Assembly: GCF_009834345.1 (NCBI RefSeq)
Contig: NZ_CP035042.1
Location: 2,976,001 to 3,040,000, forward strand
Reading direction: 5' to 3'
Length of the DNA: 64,000 nt
Source of the DNA: Billgrantia tianxiuensis
Lineage (GTDB): Bacteria > Pseudomonadota > Gammaproteobacteria > Pseudomonadales > Halomonadaceae
Made by a program: the position numbers and the translations under genes. Positions 1-9,257 of this stretch are shown here, piece after piece. The notes below the pieces were generated by a model. The model had not been told where the DNA came from and searched no databases. It worked only from the letters and a program-made list of their open reading frames with translations. The first letter of the stretch is position 1, and every line of letters begins with the position of its first letter.

Positions 1-2
1 CG

Positions 3-938
3 TCGATCGGTATCGCGCTGTATCCCACTGACGCTCAGGATGACGAGACGTTGCTGACGGCGGCACGCAGCGCCATGTACATCGCCCGCAAGAAAGGCCC
101 CGGTCGCGTAGCTTTCGTCGACCACCGGCTGACGACACGACTCAAGGAAAAGCACCGCCTCGAGAGCCTGCTCAGCGAAGCCATCCATATGCCGGACCAG
201 CACTTTGCACTACAGTACCGGCCGGAGCTGGATCGGCATGACAATCTTCGCTGCACCGGCCTGGAAGCCATACTTCGCTGGAAGCAGCCCAAGCGCTGGC
301 AGCATTCACCTGCGCACTACCTCGAGATGATCGCCCGTCAGGGCCTTGGCGTACGCCTCAATCGTTGGATGATCCAGAAGGTCATTGCCGATCATCGCCA
401 GTGGCTCACGGATGATTCCCCCTTGAGCCAACTGCCGATATCCATTCACCTGTGTGAATCTCATTTGTCTCACGACACGTTCGATCGCCGACCGCTGGAC
501 CATTTCCTGCGCCATCAGGACATGGACTCCTTCGAATGGCTGACGCTGAAAGTACCCGCACAGGGTCTTGGTAACGACCTAGACACGGCAACGCATATGC
601 TCAAGCGGCTCGAGCAACTCGGTATCCGCCTCGCCGTAGAAGACTTCGGCAGCAGCCCCATCGACCTGAACTGGCTATCTCGCCTGCCTCTGCACAAGGC
701 AAGCATCGACGTTCGCCCAATCGAGACCCATCATGGATTGCGCCAGATAGAGGCTTCATGCCGAATGTTAAACGCACTCGACATCGAACCCGTGCTCATA
801 GGCATCCATGACGAGAACCTAGCAGATCGGCTGAAAACAGTTTCGGCTCACCTGGTACAAGGCAATCACTATTGTCCTCCCCTGGCTCCCGAGGCGCTGC
901 AAACATGGCTTGACGGGCGTCAGCCGCCCAGCGCATGA
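3..938 (+). CDS. GGDEF/EAL domain protein, C-terminal part, EAL domain degenerate
   Basis: The gene enters from the left edge. The first ~45 residues match the end of a GGDEF domain (SIGIALYP, then ARSAMYIARKKGPGRV). The rest is an EAL-type phosphodiesterase fold of ~240 residues. The catalytic signature is worn: EAL reads EAI in GLEAILRW, the metal-binding asparagine region reads IHLCESHL, and the DDFGTG motif reads EDFGSS. Intact EAL domains hydrolyse cyclic di-GMP; this one is probably inactive and may act as a nucleotide sensor or scaffold. The domain call is firm; loss of activity is inferred from the missing residues. Convergent with the amidase at 976. Confidence 0.85.
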   Translation, partial: SIGIALYPTDAQDDETLLTAARSAMYIARKKGPGRVAFVDHRLTTRLKEKHRLESLLSEAIHMPDQHFALQYRPELDRHDNLRCTGLEAILRWKQPKRWQHSPAHYLEMIARQGLGVRLNRWMIQKVIADHRQWLTDDSPLSQLPISIHLCESHLSHDTFDRRPLDHFLRHQDMDSFEWLTLKVPAQGLGNDLDTATHMLKRLEQLGIRLAVEDFGSSPIDLNWLSRLPLHKASIDVRPIETHHGLRQIEASCRMLNALDIEPVLIGIHDENLADRLKTVSAHLVQGNHYCPPLAPEALQTWLDGRQPPSA

Positions 939-975
939 CGCCAGGCACCCTGTGCCGGACAGGACGGCACCAACC

Positions 976-2424
976 TCAACTCCGATACGGCTCCGGACTA
1001 TCTGTGCAAGATCGGGCTCGGGCAAGATCGAGCTTCTCGGGAAAGGCCGGAGGAAATGCCGCCAGGTAGGCATGGCTAACGCGCAGTATCCTGGCATCGT
1101 CATGCTTGCCACCCGCCAATTGAAACCCCACGGGCAGGCCATCCGGCGTAAAGCCGCAGGGCACGGATGCGGCAGGCTGTTGGCTCAAGTTGAACGGGTA
1201 GGAAAAGGGCGCCCACTCCTCCCAGTCACGCATGCCACTACCTGGCGGCACGTCATGGTTCAAGGGAAAAGGGCGCACCGCCACCGCAGGCGTCATGACC
1301 AAGTGATAGCGCTGATTGAAGTGCTCGAGCTTCTCCGTCAGCCGCGCCCTGTCCTTTAGCGCATAGAACATGTCCAGCGCGCTCAACCTCTCGGCGCGCT
1401 TCGCGTCTGCCACCATACCGGAATCGAGCAGCCGACGCTGTCGCTCGTCATGCTCGCGATATACGGCAAGTGAGGCGGTGAACCAGAGCGTATTGAAGAT
1501 GCGTATGGGAGACTCAAAGCCAGGATCTACTTCCTCGACCACAGCACCCAACGTTTCAAGGCGGCATGCGGCCTGGCGCACGCATTCGGCAACCGTCGGC
1601 TCCACCCGGGCATAACCCAGCGTGGGTGAAAAAGCGATGCGCATACCCTCCAAACCCAAGCCAAGCTCTTCTCCCCAGTCAGCCGGCTGGCCACGCAGCG
1701 CATAAGGGTCGCGATAGTCGTAGCGACCTATCACATTGAGCATGCGCACCGCATCGGATACGGTGCGCGTCAGCGGCCCCAGGTGAGAAAGCGACGCCTC
1801 TTTCGACCGCGGCCACTCTGGCACCCAGCCGAAAGTGGGCTTGAAGCCGAACACGCCACAGAACGATGCAGGGATGCGAATCGACCCGCCTGAGTCTCCT
1901 CCTTGGTGCAACACTCCCATGTTGAGCGCCGCCGCCACCGCGGCACCTCCTGACGAGCCGCCAGGCGTCAGCCGCGTATCCCACGGATTGGCGGTGGCAC
2001 CGAATACGCGATTGTCGGTGATGGCCTTCCAGCCGAATTCCGGGGTATTGGTCTTGCCCAGAATCACAGCTCCAGCCTCACGCAACATGCGTGCCGGAGG
2101 AGAATCCCGTTCGCAGGGAGCTTCGGATACCGTCAACGAACCCTTCCGCGCTGGCAGCCCTACCGATTCGGTCAAATCCTTCAATGAAACGGGCACGCCA
2201 TCAAGGTGACTCAACGGGCGGCCCTTGCGCCAGCGCCGGGTCGAAGCATCGGCAGCGGCTAGCGCCCCTTCCCTGTCGACCACAACGTAGGCATTGACGG
2301 TGTCGTTGAAACGATCGATACGCTCGAGCGCAGCACGGGCGGCTTCCAGCGGCGAGGCTTCGCCACGCTCGAAGAGTTCGCGTAGTTGCCCAGCATCCAT
2401 GATGCCAAGATCGGTGTCGCTCAC
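976..2424 (-). CDS. Amidase signature family enzyme
   Basis: 482 aa with a GTG start at 2424, preceded by a GGAGG five bases upstream. The amidase-signature Ser-cisSer-Lys triad is visible: the lysine in VSLKDLTES, the cis-serine in PGGSSGGA and the nucleophile serine in GGDSGGSIRIPA. These enzymes hydrolyse amide bonds; the substrate cannot be read from sequence. Relatives include GatA, indoleacetamide hydrolases and 6-aminohexanoate cyclic dimer hydrolase. A stand-alone gene without gatB or gatC beside it favours a catabolic amidase over the tRNA amidotransferase subunit. The open frame runs upstream without a stop into the neighbouring dehydrogenase, but the start signal shows these are separate genes. 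Confidence 0.85.
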   Translation of the reverse strand: MSDTDLGIMDAGQLRELFERGEASPLEAARAALERIDRFNDTVNAYVVVDREGALAAADASTRRWRKGRPLSHLDGVPVSLKDLTESVGLPARKGSLTVSEAPCERDSPPARMLREAGAVILGKTNTPEFGWKAITDNRVFGATANPWDTRLTPGGSSGGAAVAAALNMGVLHQGGDSGGSIRIPASFCGVFGFKPTFGWVPEWPRSKEASLSHLGPLTRTVSDAVRMLNVIGRYDYRDPYALRGQPADWGEELGLGLEGMRIAFSPTLGYARVEPTVAECVRQAACRLETLGAVVEEVDPGFESPIRIFNTLWFTASLAVYREHDERQRRLLDSGMVADAKRAERLSALDMFYALKDRARLTEKLEHFNQRYHLVMTPAVAVRPFPLNHDVPPGSGMRDWEEWAPFSYPFNLSQQPAASVPCGFTPDGLPVGFQLAGGKHDDARILRVSHAYLAAFPPAFPEKLDLARARSCTDSPEPYRS

Positions 2425-2597
2425 AAGAACCTCCGTTTTCCCAGTGAGTCCTCTACGATTGTGGGAAAAAGCCGCCCATGAGGGCAAATTGACGCAGTCC
2501 TCGAACGATTCGACCTTGTCACGCAACCCACCCCTTGGCAGGCAGCGATCATGAACCTTGCCGACGAGTTCACGCCCTAGGTCGTAGCGCTGAGCGA

Positions 2598-3561
2598 TCA
2601 CCTGCCCCTGCGCACCAACCAGTTGCCTACCGCCAGACCAGCAGCGGCGGCCGTTACTGCCAGCATGCCTTGGTGCAGCCGTGGCGAACGATAACGGCCA
2701 TCGATGCGCCGCTCTCCCTCGGGTGGCGCGAACAGATTGCCCGATGACCTCGATTGTGGCCGAGCCCGACGTAGCGAGAGATCTACCAGGCTGCCGTTGA
2801 GCAGGCTGTAGCCGGAATGCACTGCACCAACGGCGACAACAAGGCGGGTAGACCGACATAAACGCTGTGCCGTGGCTGTCGGGCAAGTCTCGCGATCGCC
2901 CTGGCCGTACGACGCGGATCGTAGACTGGAGGCACCGGTTTGACATTGCGACCGGTGAAATTTCCCCATCGCGAAACCCTGGCGTATCCATGACCGAAGG
3001 ATAGACATTGCAGATGTGGATCCTTGGCCAGCGTCGCAGCTCGCCACGCAAGCTTTCGGCGAAGGCGCGCATGCCAAACTTGGCCGCACTGTAGGATGCG
3101 GCATAAGGCTGTGGTGCCCAGCCGCCCAGCGACACATTGTTGATGAGAATGCCGTGCCCTTGACGCTTGAAGTAAGGAATCACCGCATGGGCCCCGCGCA
3201 TGCCGCCCAATAGATCGGTCTGGACCACCTGTTCGTGCGCCTCGAAGGGAATCTCCTCGAACACACCCAATGCTCCAATCCCTGCGTTGTTGACCCAGAC
3301 ATCGATGCGACCCGCTGTCTCGAACGCATTCCTTGCCAGTCGCTCCATTTCGCCGAATTGGCTGACATCGGCAACCAAGATCCTGGCCTGCCCTCCCAAG
3401 CGGTGACACGCTTCCGCCACATCATGCAGCGCCTGCCGATCCCTCGCCGCGAGGAACAGCGCCACGCCACGCCGAGCAAACTCATAAGCAGTGGCTCGGC
3501 CGATGCCACTCGATGCCCCCGTCAACACCACAACCTCGCCACTCAGCTCAGGCATATTCAT
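2598..3561 (-). pseudogene. Short-chain dehydrogenase/reductase, broken by two frameshifts
   Basis: Starts at ATG 3561 behind a strong AAGGAGGAG. The first ~200 residues are a classic SDR: cofactor motif TGASSGIG, NNAG, and active-site YSAAK. The frame then changes near the CCCC run at 2964-2967 (the next frame reads FTGRNVKPVPPVYDPRR) and again around 2785-2830 (the last frame reads SGNLFAPPEGERR, then a hydrophobic C-terminal tail). All three pieces align with one typical SDR of this type, so the gene was intact recently. Each break equals one lost base. A sequencing error at base runs is as likely as real decay. Confidence 0.8.
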
Positions 3562-3759
3562 CCCGCTTCTCCTCCTTGAAGACCTCTTTCCGTTGCCAGT
3601 GCCCGCCGGCTCCGCCCTACTCGCCAGCATGCTCAACATGCTCCCAACGTAGTCGACGGGGGCATGCAGAGCCCGCCGAAGCGTCATCGGCTTTGTATCG
3701 AAGCGTTGCCAGGAACTACGCTAAGTAAAGAAGACTTAACCAATGACAAGGCAAAAGCC

Positions 3760-4002
3760 ATGAACAAGGCATTGGCGGCTGCCGTCTGCCTGGCCGGCAT
3801 CGGTGCCGGTGTCCATCTGCTCAACACTGCAAGGGATCAGGCGGTCACGGTCGATCCGGAGGATCTCACACCGGACCAACAGCGCTACTGCGAGAAGGTC
3901 GAGCAGTGGTACAGGGAGGAAATGCTCGATGTCGCGCCGAAGTGGCGTCTCGGCCACCCTGACGAACAGGGCACCTATGCACAATGGTGTGCGGAAAGGT
4001 AG
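3760..4002 (+). CDS. Small exported or membrane-anchored protein, unknown function
   Basis: 80 aa. ATG at 3760 follows a modest AAGG about nine bases upstream. Residues 4-22 are hydrophobic (ALAAAVCLAGIGAGVHLL), consistent with a signal sequence or single membrane anchor. The rest is polar and rich in acidic and aromatic residues, with two cysteines (RYCEK and AQWCAER) that could pair outside the cytoplasm. An in-frame start at 3664 would add 32 residues but places a basic stretch before the hydrophobic segment and is less likely. No family recognised. It stands alone between the divergent SDR and tRNA-Ala. Confidence 0.55.
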   Translation: MNKALAAAVCLAGIGAGVHLLNTARDQAVTVDPEDLTPDQQRYCEKVEQWYREEMLDVAPKWRLGHPDEQGTYAQWCAER

Positions 4003-4015
4003 CACCTCGCGGCGA

Positions 4016-4056
4016 AGATAAAGAAAAAGCCGCTTGGCACGATGCGCCAAGCGGCT
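4016..4056 (-). terminator. Rho-independent terminator of tRNA-Ala
   Basis: Read on the minus strand, an 11-bp arm AGCCGCTTGGC pairs across a seven-base loop with GCCAAGCGGCT and is followed by TTTTTCTTT. It lies 18 bases beyond the 3' end of tRNA-Ala, as expected for its transcript end. Confidence 0.85.
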
Positions 4057-4073
4057 GATTCGTATAGGCTTGT

Positions 4074-4149
4074 TGGTGGAGCCTAGCGGGATCGAACCGC
4101 TGACCTCAACACTGCCAGTGTTGCGCTCTCCCAGCTGAGCTAAGGCCCC
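4074..4149 (-). tRNA. tRNA-Ala (anticodon GGC)
   Basis: 76 nt including an encoded CCA end. The acceptor stem starts GGGGCCT and closes with AGGCTCC. The anticodon arm is CAACA, loop CTGGCAG, then TGTTG, placing GGC as the anticodon for alanine codon GCC. The T arm GGTTCGATCCC is present. A promoter and a terminator flank it as a single-gene unit. Confidence 0.97.
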
Positions 4150-4179
4150 ACATATTCTCGCCCGGCGAGAACGAGGCGT

Positions 4180-4208
4180 ACTTTACCTACTGCGGCGGGG
4201 CCCGTCAA
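4180..4208 (-). promoter_or_regulatory. Promoter of tRNA-Ala
   Basis: On the minus strand, TTGACG (4208-4203) is followed 17 bases later by TAAAGT (4185-4180), about 31 bases before the tRNA 5' end. The fit to a sigma-70 promoter is good. Confidence 0.65.
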
Positions 4209-4398
4209 GAGCAAGTCGCGGAACTTTGCCTTCGTTGATAAAGAAGGAGAAATCGGGACACCCATTCAATTTCCCTCGCCTCACGAGTATGGCAAGCTTG
4301 CCCTGAACAGCTTGGGTTCTCGGTATCGCATCGCGGAACTCGCTTCAAGCTCCGCAGCGGCTCTGCTCGTTGCCGCAAGCTATCCGTAATGACGAGGA

Positions 4399-5055
4399 AT
4401 GTCAGCCTTGATCAAGGTGCTCATTGTCGACGATCATCATCTGGTTCGCACCAGTATTGCTCACCTGCTCGAGAATGAAGAGGACATCGACGTAGTGGGC
4501 GAGGCTGCCAGCGGAGAGGAAGCCATCACTCTGTGCCGCAAGCTCAAACCGGACGTCATCCTGATGGACCTGCGCATGCCAGGCATCGGCGGTCTCGAGG
4601 CCACCCACAAGATCATGCGCAACAATACCGATGTTCGCATCCTGGCGCTGACAGGTTTCATGGAAGACAATTTCGCCCAGCGCATGCTCGAAGCCGGTGC
4701 CGGCGGATTCATCAGCAAGGACACTCCCGTACCCGACATGGTCGAGGCCATTCGCAGCGTCTTCGCCGGGCATCGCTACATCAGCCCCGACATCGCCCAG
4801 CGCCTGGTGCTGTCCCGCTTCGATTCGGAAGAGAACCCATTCGACAAGCTCTCGCAGCGCGAACTACAGGTGGCCATGATGATCGTCAACTGCCAGCGGG
4901 TCTCGGAGATTTCCGACCGGCTGTTTCTCAGCCCCAAGACCGTCAATACCTACCGCTACCGGATCTTCGAGAAACTCGGCATCGAGACTGACGTGGAGCT
5001 GACACACCTGGGCCTGAAACATGGCCTGGTCGACGGGTTCGACGCCACCAACTGA
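4399..5055 (+). CDS. gacA: Response regulator GacA/UvrY
   Basis: 218 aa. An N-terminal receiver domain (about 1-120) has the acid pocket D11/D12, phosphoacceptor D57 in ILMDLRMPG, T85 and K107. A C-terminal LuxR/NarL helix-turn-helix follows (about 150-212; LSQRELQVAMMIV, VSEISDRLFLSPKTVNTYRYRIFEKL). GacA/UvrY is phosphorylated by the sensor GacS/BarA and drives CsrB-type small RNAs that titrate CsrA/RsmA. The gene sits directly upstream of uvrC, the arrangement conserved across gammaproteobacteria, which supports the assignment over other NarL-family regulators. GAGGA lies just before the start. Confidence 0.93.
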   Translation: MSALIKVLIVDDHHLVRTSIAHLLENEEDIDVVGEAASGEEAITLCRKLKPDVILMDLRMPGIGGLEATHKIMRNNTDVRILALTGFMEDNFAQRMLEAGAGGFISKDTPVPDMVEAIRSVFAGHRYISPDIAQRLVLSRFDSEENPFDKLSQRELQVAMMIVNCQRVSEISDRLFLSPKTVNTYRYRIFEKLGIETDVELTHLGLKHGLVDGFDATN

Positions 5056-5083
5056 ACGCGCGCTTCTGGTAAGCTATGCCACC

Positions 5084-6919
5084 ATGCCAGACAGCCACAG
5101 CACCATGACTTTCGATTCGCGGCAGTTCCTTGCCAATCTCACGCAGGCGCCGGGCATATATCGAATGCTCGACGAGCGCGGCGACACGCTCTACGTTGGC
5201 AAGGCCAAGCGGCTGAAAGCCCGCCTGGCCAGTTATTTCCGCGGGGCGCTCAATGCCAAGACCCAGGCCATGGTGGCACGCATCGCGGATGTCCAGGTCA
5301 CGGTGACGCGCAGCGAGATCGAGGCCCTGCTGCTCGAGCAGACCCTGATCAAGGAGCTGCGCCCGCCTTACAACATCCTGTTGCGCGACGACAAGTCGTA
5401 TCCTTTCGTTTTCGTCACCGACCACCACCCCTACCCCGCCCTCGAGTACAAGCGGGCCCGCCGGCGCCACGACGACGGACGCTATCTTGGCCCCTACCCC
5501 AGCAGCGGTGCGGTACGCGAAAGCCTGTCGTTGATGCAGAAGATCTTTCGAATCCGCAACTGCGAGGACAGCGTCTTCGCCCACCGTACGCGCCCGTGCC
5601 TGCAGTATCAGATCCAACGCTGCAGCGCTCCCTGCGTCGGATATATCAGCGAAGCGGACTACCGGCGCGACCTGGAGCATGCCGTGATGTGCCTGGAGGG
5701 GCGCAGCGAGCAGGTAACCGAGGAGCTGACCGAGGCCATGGAAGCCGCCAGCCGCAACCTGGCCTTCGAGGACGCGGCCCGGCTACGCGACCAGATCCAG
5801 CACCTGCGCCAACTGCAGCATCGCCAGTTCGTCGACACCGAAGGCGGCGACGCCGATGCCTTTGCGCTGGCCGAACGCGAAGGGGTGCTCACCATCTCGG
5901 TGCTGGCGGTACGCCAGGGAAGGCTGCTGGGTGCACGCCACCATTCGCCGGACAACGGCCTGGGGCTGGACGCGGCCGAACTGCTGGGCGAGTTCGTCAG
6001 CCAATTCTATCTTGGCCAGGGTCGTGAAATTCCGCGCGAAGTGATCACCAGTCTGCCGATTCCCGACGACGACATTCTGGAAAGCGCCCTGAGCAGCCGG
6101 GCCGAGCGGCGCGTTCGCGTGACCCACAAGGTACGCGGCCACCGTAGCCAGTGGCTCGAACTGGCCCGGACCAATGCCGAGCAGCAATTGGCCAGCCGTT
6201 TGGCCAGCCAGAACGAACTCGATCGACGCTTCGACGCGCTGCAAGAGGCCCTGGTATTGGATACACCGGCCGAACGCCTGGAATGCTTCGACATCAGCCA
6301 CAGTCACGGTGAGGCGACCGTTGCCTCGTGTGTGGTCTTCGATCGCAATGGACCGCGAAAATCGGATTACCGACGCTTCAACATCGAAGGAGTGACCGCA
6401 GGCGACGACTATGCCGCCATGCGCCAGGCCCTCACTCGCCGATTCCGACGCCTCGCCGAGGGCGAAGGCGTCGCACCGGATATCCTGCTGTTGGATGGCG
6501 GCAAGGGGCAGCTCAACCTGGCGCGCGAGGTACTCGGTGAGCTGGGCCTTGCCCATGTTCGGCTGCTTGGCGTGGCCAAGGGCACTACTCGCAAGGCCGG
6601 CCTCGAGACGCTGTTCATCGAAACCATCGATCGCACGCTCGACCTGCCGGCGGCTTCGCCGGCCCTGCACCTGATCCAGCACGTCCGTGACGAAGCACAC
6701 CGCTTCGCCATCACAGGGCATCGCAACCGACGCGACAAAGCTCGCCGCAGTTCGGCACTCGAAGACATTGCTGGGATCGGCCCCAAGCGTCGCAGGGAAC
6801 TGCTGCGCTTCTTCGGCGGACTGCAGGGCGTCAAGCAGGCCAGCAGGGAGGAGCTCGCCCGGGTGCCCGGGATCAGCGCTGCCCTGGCAGAGACGATTCA
6901 TCGCTCCCTGCATGGATGA
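5084..6919 (+). CDS. uvrC: Excinuclease ABC subunit C
   Basis: 611 aa, matching the usual ~610. It makes both incisions around UV-type lesions after UvrA/UvrB loading. Domains in order: GIY-YIG nuclease (G24-I25-Y26 and Y37-V38-G39), a UvrB-binding UVR helix pair near residue 205-240, the RNase H-like 5' nuclease ([16 protein letters not shown]), and two C-terminal helix-hairpin-helix motifs ([25 protein letters not shown]). ATG 5084 gives the family length; ATG 5105 is an alternative, and an upstream start would sit inside gacA. It probably shares a transcript with gacA and pgsA. Confidence 0.95.
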   Translation: MPDSHSTMTFDSRQFLANLTQAPGIYRMLDERGDTLYVGKAKRLKARLASYFRGALNAKTQAMVARIADVQVTVTRSEIEALLLEQTLIKELRPPYNILLRDDKSYPFVFVTDHHPYPALEYKRARRRHDDGRYLGPYPSSGAVRESLSLMQKIFRIRNCEDSVFAHRTRPCLQYQIQRCSAPCVGYISEADYRRDLEHAVMCLEGRSEQVTEELTEAMEAASRNLAFEDAARLRDQIQHLRQLQHRQFVDTEGGDADAFALAEREGVLTISVLAVRQGRLLGARHHSPDNGLGLDAAELLGEFVSQFYLGQGREIPREVITSLPIPDDDILESALSSRAERRVRVTHKVRGHRSQWLELARTNAEQQLASRLASQNELDRRFDALQEALVLDTPAERLECFDISHSHGEATVASCVVFDRNGPRKSDYRRFNIEGVTAGDDYAAMRQALTRRFRRLAEGEGVAPDILLLDGGKGQLNLAREVLGELGLAHVRLLGVAKGTTRKAGLETLFIETIDRTLDLPAASPALHLIQHVRDEAHRFAITGHRNRRDKARRSSALEDIAGIGPKRRRELLRFFGGLQGVKQASREELARVPGISAALAETIHRSLHG

Positions 6920-6987
6920 TGACGCCCGGTACAGATAGAATGGGGCCCCACTTCGGCTGTCCAGACCTAGGCGAGGAAATCCCGTCA

Positions 6988-7536
6988 ATGAACATCCCCA
7001 ACATCCTGACGCTGGCAAGAATCGCCTTCATCCCGCTGCTGGTGGTGTTCTTCTATCTCCCCCATTCCTGGAGCATGCCCGTCGCCGCAGGCCTGTTCGC
7101 CCTGGCCTCGGTCACCGACTGGCTTGATGGCTATCTGGCTCGGCGCTGGGATCAGTCCACGCCCTTCGGTGCCTTTCTCGACCCGGTGGCCGACAAGCTG
7201 ATGGTTGCCGTGGCACTGGCCCTGCTCATCGAACGCTACGATACGCTCTGGCTCACCCTGCCGGCGCTGGTGATCATCGGACGCGAGATCGTGATCTCGG
7301 CGCTGAGAGAGTGGATGGCCGAAATGGGCAAGCGGGGCAGCGTGGCGGTTTCGTGGCTGGGCAAGGTCAAGACCACCTTGCAGATGGTTGCCTTGCTGCT
7401 GCTGCTGGCCTTTGCCCCGGGAACTGCGCTTGCCCACCTCGGGGTGGTCACGCTGCATGTCGCCGCGATCATGACGCTGTGGTCGATGGCCATGTACCTG
7501 CGCGCCGCCTGGCCCCACCTGTCGCGCTCGATGTGA
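6988..7536 (+). CDS. pgsA: CDP-diacylglycerol-glycerol-3-phosphate 3-phosphatidyltransferase
   Basis: 182 aa integral membrane enzyme that makes phosphatidylglycerol phosphate, the committed step to phosphatidylglycerol and cardiolipin. The CDP-alcohol phosphatidyltransferase signature DG-x2-AR-x8-G-x3-D-x3-D is complete in [10 protein letters not shown] followed by [11 protein letters not shown]. Several membrane helices are evident. ATG 6988 follows GAGGAAA and puts [12 protein letters not shown] at the N terminus, typical of PgsA. The uvrC-pgsA-tRNA-Gly order is common in gammaproteobacteria. Confidence 0.95.
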   Translation: MNIPNILTLARIAFIPLLVVFFYLPHSWSMPVAAGLFALASVTDWLDGYLARRWDQSTPFGAFLDPVADKLMVAVALALLIERYDTLWLTLPALVIIGREIVISALREWMAEMGKRGSVAVSWLGKVKTTLQMVALLLLLAFAPGTALAHLGVVTLHVAAIMTLWSMAMYLRAAWPHLSRSM

Positions 7537-7563
7537 TCGAGGCCACTCAACGCCATCAAGTGA

Positions 7564-7591
7564 TTGACATCAGCGAGCTTATCCGTATAAT
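7564..7591 (+). promoter_or_regulatory. Strong sigma-70 promoter of the tRNA-Gly/Cys/Leu cluster
   Basis: TTGACA (7564-7569), a 16-base spacer and TATAAT (7586-7591), 15 bases before tRNA-Gly. Both hexamers are perfect consensus. Confidence 0.85.
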
Positions 7592-7606
7592 TCGCACTCG
7601 AGTCAA

Positions 7607-7681
7607 GCGGGAATAGCTCAGTGGTAGAGCATCGCCTTGCCAAGGCGAGGGTCGGGAGTTCGAATCTCCTTTCCCGCTCCA
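7607..7681 (+). tRNA. tRNA-Gly (anticodon GCC)
   Basis: 75 nt with encoded CCA. The acceptor GCGGGAA pairs with TTCCCGC. The anticodon stem CGCC/GGCG holds loop TTGCCAA, giving anticodon GCC. First gene of the three-tRNA cluster. Confidence 0.97.
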
Positions 7682-7775
7682 ACTCTCTTGTGGATACCCC
7701 ATGGGAGAGGCGGCATCGAGAAGATCATGAGTCTCTGCTCCGATCGATCTCTTTCCGCTCCATGCGACTCTTCGA

Positions 7776-7849
7776 GGCTGGATGGCAGAGTGGTTATGCA
7801 GCGGACTGCAACTCCGTGTACGCCGGTTCGATTCCGACTCCAGCCTCCA
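7776..7849 (+). tRNA. tRNA-Cys (anticodon GCA)
   Basis: 74 nt with encoded CCA. The acceptor GGCTGGA pairs with TCCAGCC. The anticodon stem GCGGA/TCCGT holds loop CTGCAAC, giving anticodon GCA. Confidence 0.97.
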
Positions 7850-7888
7850 TTTCCCGTTTCCTTTCAGCTGACTGCTCGAAACCGTGCC

Positions 7889-7975
7889 GCCCGGATGGCG
7901 AAATTGGTAGACGCAAGAGACTTAAAATCTCTCGGTGGTAACACCGTGCCGGTTCGAGCCCGGCTCCGGGCACCA
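7889..7975 (+). tRNA. tRNA-Leu (anticodon TAA), prophage integration target
   Basis: 87 nt with a long variable arm and encoded CCA, a class II tRNA. The acceptor GCCCGGA pairs with TCCGGGC. The anticodon loop CTTAAAA gives TAA. The 3' 56 nt (from the anticodon stem on) recur at 57984-58039, so this gene is the phage attachment target. The intact copy is kept at the left end of the prophage. Confidence 0.97.
7920..7975 (+). repeat. Left attachment repeat (tRNA-Leu 3' half)
   Basis: These 56 bases match 57984-58039 with one difference (T at 7939, C at 58003). The repeat runs from the anticodon stem to the CCA end, the usual core for tyrosine-integrase phages that rebuild the tRNA on insertion. 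Confidence 0.93.
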
Positions 7976-8014
7976 ATCCTTTCAAGCCCTTACGTCATCC
8001 AATCTCTTGTTGAC

Positions 8015-9013
8015 CTAGTGCGTGGTCGCATTTTGGTCGCAGAACCTCGGCAGCCTCCCTGCGACCTGGTCCAGTCTCGAATCGAACATGTGAGCGTATC
8101 GGCTCGTCACCACCAGACTGCTGTGACCCAATAGCGCCTGCACCGTCGTCATCACCTCGCCGGCTTCTGCCAGCAGTGATGCATACGTGTGTCGCAGATC
8201 GTGGAACCGCAAATCAGGCCGACCTACTGCCGCCCTCGCCTTCTCGAACGCCGACCGTAGCCGTTGTTCGCTGGTGTCGAAAGGCAGTTGCTCCACCAGG
8301 GCATGGCCATCTTCCGGCAACGGGATCACCCTCGCCTTCCCGCTCTTGGTTTGCCCTGGTCGCAACACGATGCGCCCGGCCTGGAGGTTCGATCGCTCGA
8401 GACTGAGCAGCTCGCCCTTCCGCAGCCCGGTGAGGCAGGCCAGAAGAATCACCTTTCGCTCGACCTCCTTGCCTTCCGGTACCGCGGTGACCAGCGCCCG
8501 GATCTCGTCCGCCGTGAGGTAGACGTGCCGCTCGTTCTTCGGCGCCGGCTTCGAGAGCTTCGCGCCCAGCGGCTGGTCGATCCAATCCCACTCCTTGAAC
8601 GCCAGACCCAAGACCCGCTTCACCACCTGCACGCGGTTGTTGATCGTGCTCTGGCTGAGCCGAGCCTTGCGCATCTCCTTCACCATTCGCCGAGCGCCGT
8701 CGAGCGTCTCTTGTCCCAGCAAGACACCCGGCGCGTGCACATCGAACCACCGCGCCACCCAGTTGATGCTGGGCGCCTGGCTCTCCGTGTCGTATTCCTC
8801 GACCCAGCGCAACAGCCCTTCCATGAACGTCTTGCGCCGAGCCCTGCCCATCACGCCATTGAAGCGCGCCTCGTTCAGCTCAGCGCGTCGCTTCGTGGCG
8901 TACTCTTCTGCATCTTCTTCTGTTGTAAACGTGCATTGATGTCGGCCGCACTCACCCGTTTCGGTGACAACCCACCGATCCCGGGCGGCACGGTACCTGA
9001 CCGTGACTCCCAT
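8015..9013 (-). CDS. int: Phage tyrosine integrase
   Basis: 332 aa. Residues ~1-50 form a small N-terminal arm-binding-like domain, ~60-155 the SAM-like core-binding domain and ~160-330 the catalytic domain. Catalytic residues are R198 (TGLRKGEL), a lysine at 223-226 (TKSGK), H271 and R274 (HDLRHTY), H297 (LLGHSS) and nucleophile Y306 (SRYAHM). The gene ends 40 bases from the tRNA-Leu target, the usual position. ATG 9013 follows GGGGAGAG. It mediates integration at tRNA-Leu, and excision together with the upstream xis gene. Confidence 0.95.
   Translation of the reverse strand: MGVTVRYRAARDRWVVTETGECGRHQCTFTTEEDAEEYATKRRAELNEARFNGVMGRARRKTFMEGLLRWVEEYDTESQAPSINWVARWFDVHAPGVLLGQETLDGARRMVKEMRKARLSQSTINNRVQVVKRVLGLAFKEWDWIDQPLGAKLSKPAPKNERHVYLTADEIRALVTAVPEGKEVERKVILLACLTGLRKGELLSLERSNLQAGRIVLRPGQTKSGKARVIPLPEDGHALVEQLPFDTSEQRLRSAFEKARAAVGRPDLRFHDLRHTYASLLAEAGEVMTTVQALLGHSSLVVTSRYAHMFDSRLDQVAGRLPRFCDQNATTH
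8023..8041 (+). promoter_or_regulatory. Putative integrase arm-type sites, left end
   Basis: Two direct copies of TGGTCGCA start at 8023 and 8034, 11 bases apart, overlapping the last codons of int. The same pair with the same spacing occurs at 57860 and 57871 near the other end, as expected for P and P' arm sites. Confidence 0.6.
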
Positions 9014-9198
9014 TGTGTCTCTCCCCTATCCCTGGGGCTGCGCTTGCACCGCTCAATGTATGCTTCCACGGCGTCACGCTCAAATCTCACGTTGCCGCCG
9101 AGCTCGACATAGCCGATCTCGTCCTTGAGGGCATAAGCCTTGCGCTGGCTGACCTGCAGCAGCTCGGCGACCTCGCCGGGCGTCATGAGTGGTTGCAT
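8875..9198 (-). CDS. Excisionase-like DNA-binding protein (MerR/HTH_17 type)
   Basis: 107 aa. Residues 1-50 are a winged helix of the excisionase family (LMTPGEVAELLQVSQRKAYALKDEIGYVELGGNVRF). The family binds phage attachment arms and steers integrase toward excision. The last ~46 residues overlap the start of int in another frame for 139 bases and look unconstrained; a missing base upstream may have removed the true stop. The start at 9198 follows GGGAG. Confidence 0.75.
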   Translation of the reverse strand: MQPLMTPGEVAELLQVSQRKAYALKDEIGYVELGGNVRFERDAVEAYIERCKRSPRDRGETQWESRSGTVPPGIGGLSPKRVSAADINARLQQKKMQKSTPRSDALS

Positions 9199-9212
9199 GG
9201 CAATCTCCCAGG

Positions 9213-9237
9213 CAAAAGAAAAGCCGCACTAGGCGGC
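9213..9237 (-). terminator. Hairpin with T-rich tail ahead of xis
   Basis: On the minus strand GCCGC, a five-base loop and GCGGC are followed by TTTTCTTTT. It lies between the small gene at 9258 and xis, so it could end or attenuate leftward transcription before xis-int. Confidence 0.6.
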
Positions 9238-9257
9238 GTGTTCTGTGGTGTGGCGGC

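Noticed and set aside
976..3687. A 903-residue open frame that looks like an SDR-amidase fusion
   Set aside because: The SDR continues in other frames after ~2965, and the amidase has its own GTG start and ribosome site at 2424. The apparent fusion is an accident of frameshifts and absence of stops.
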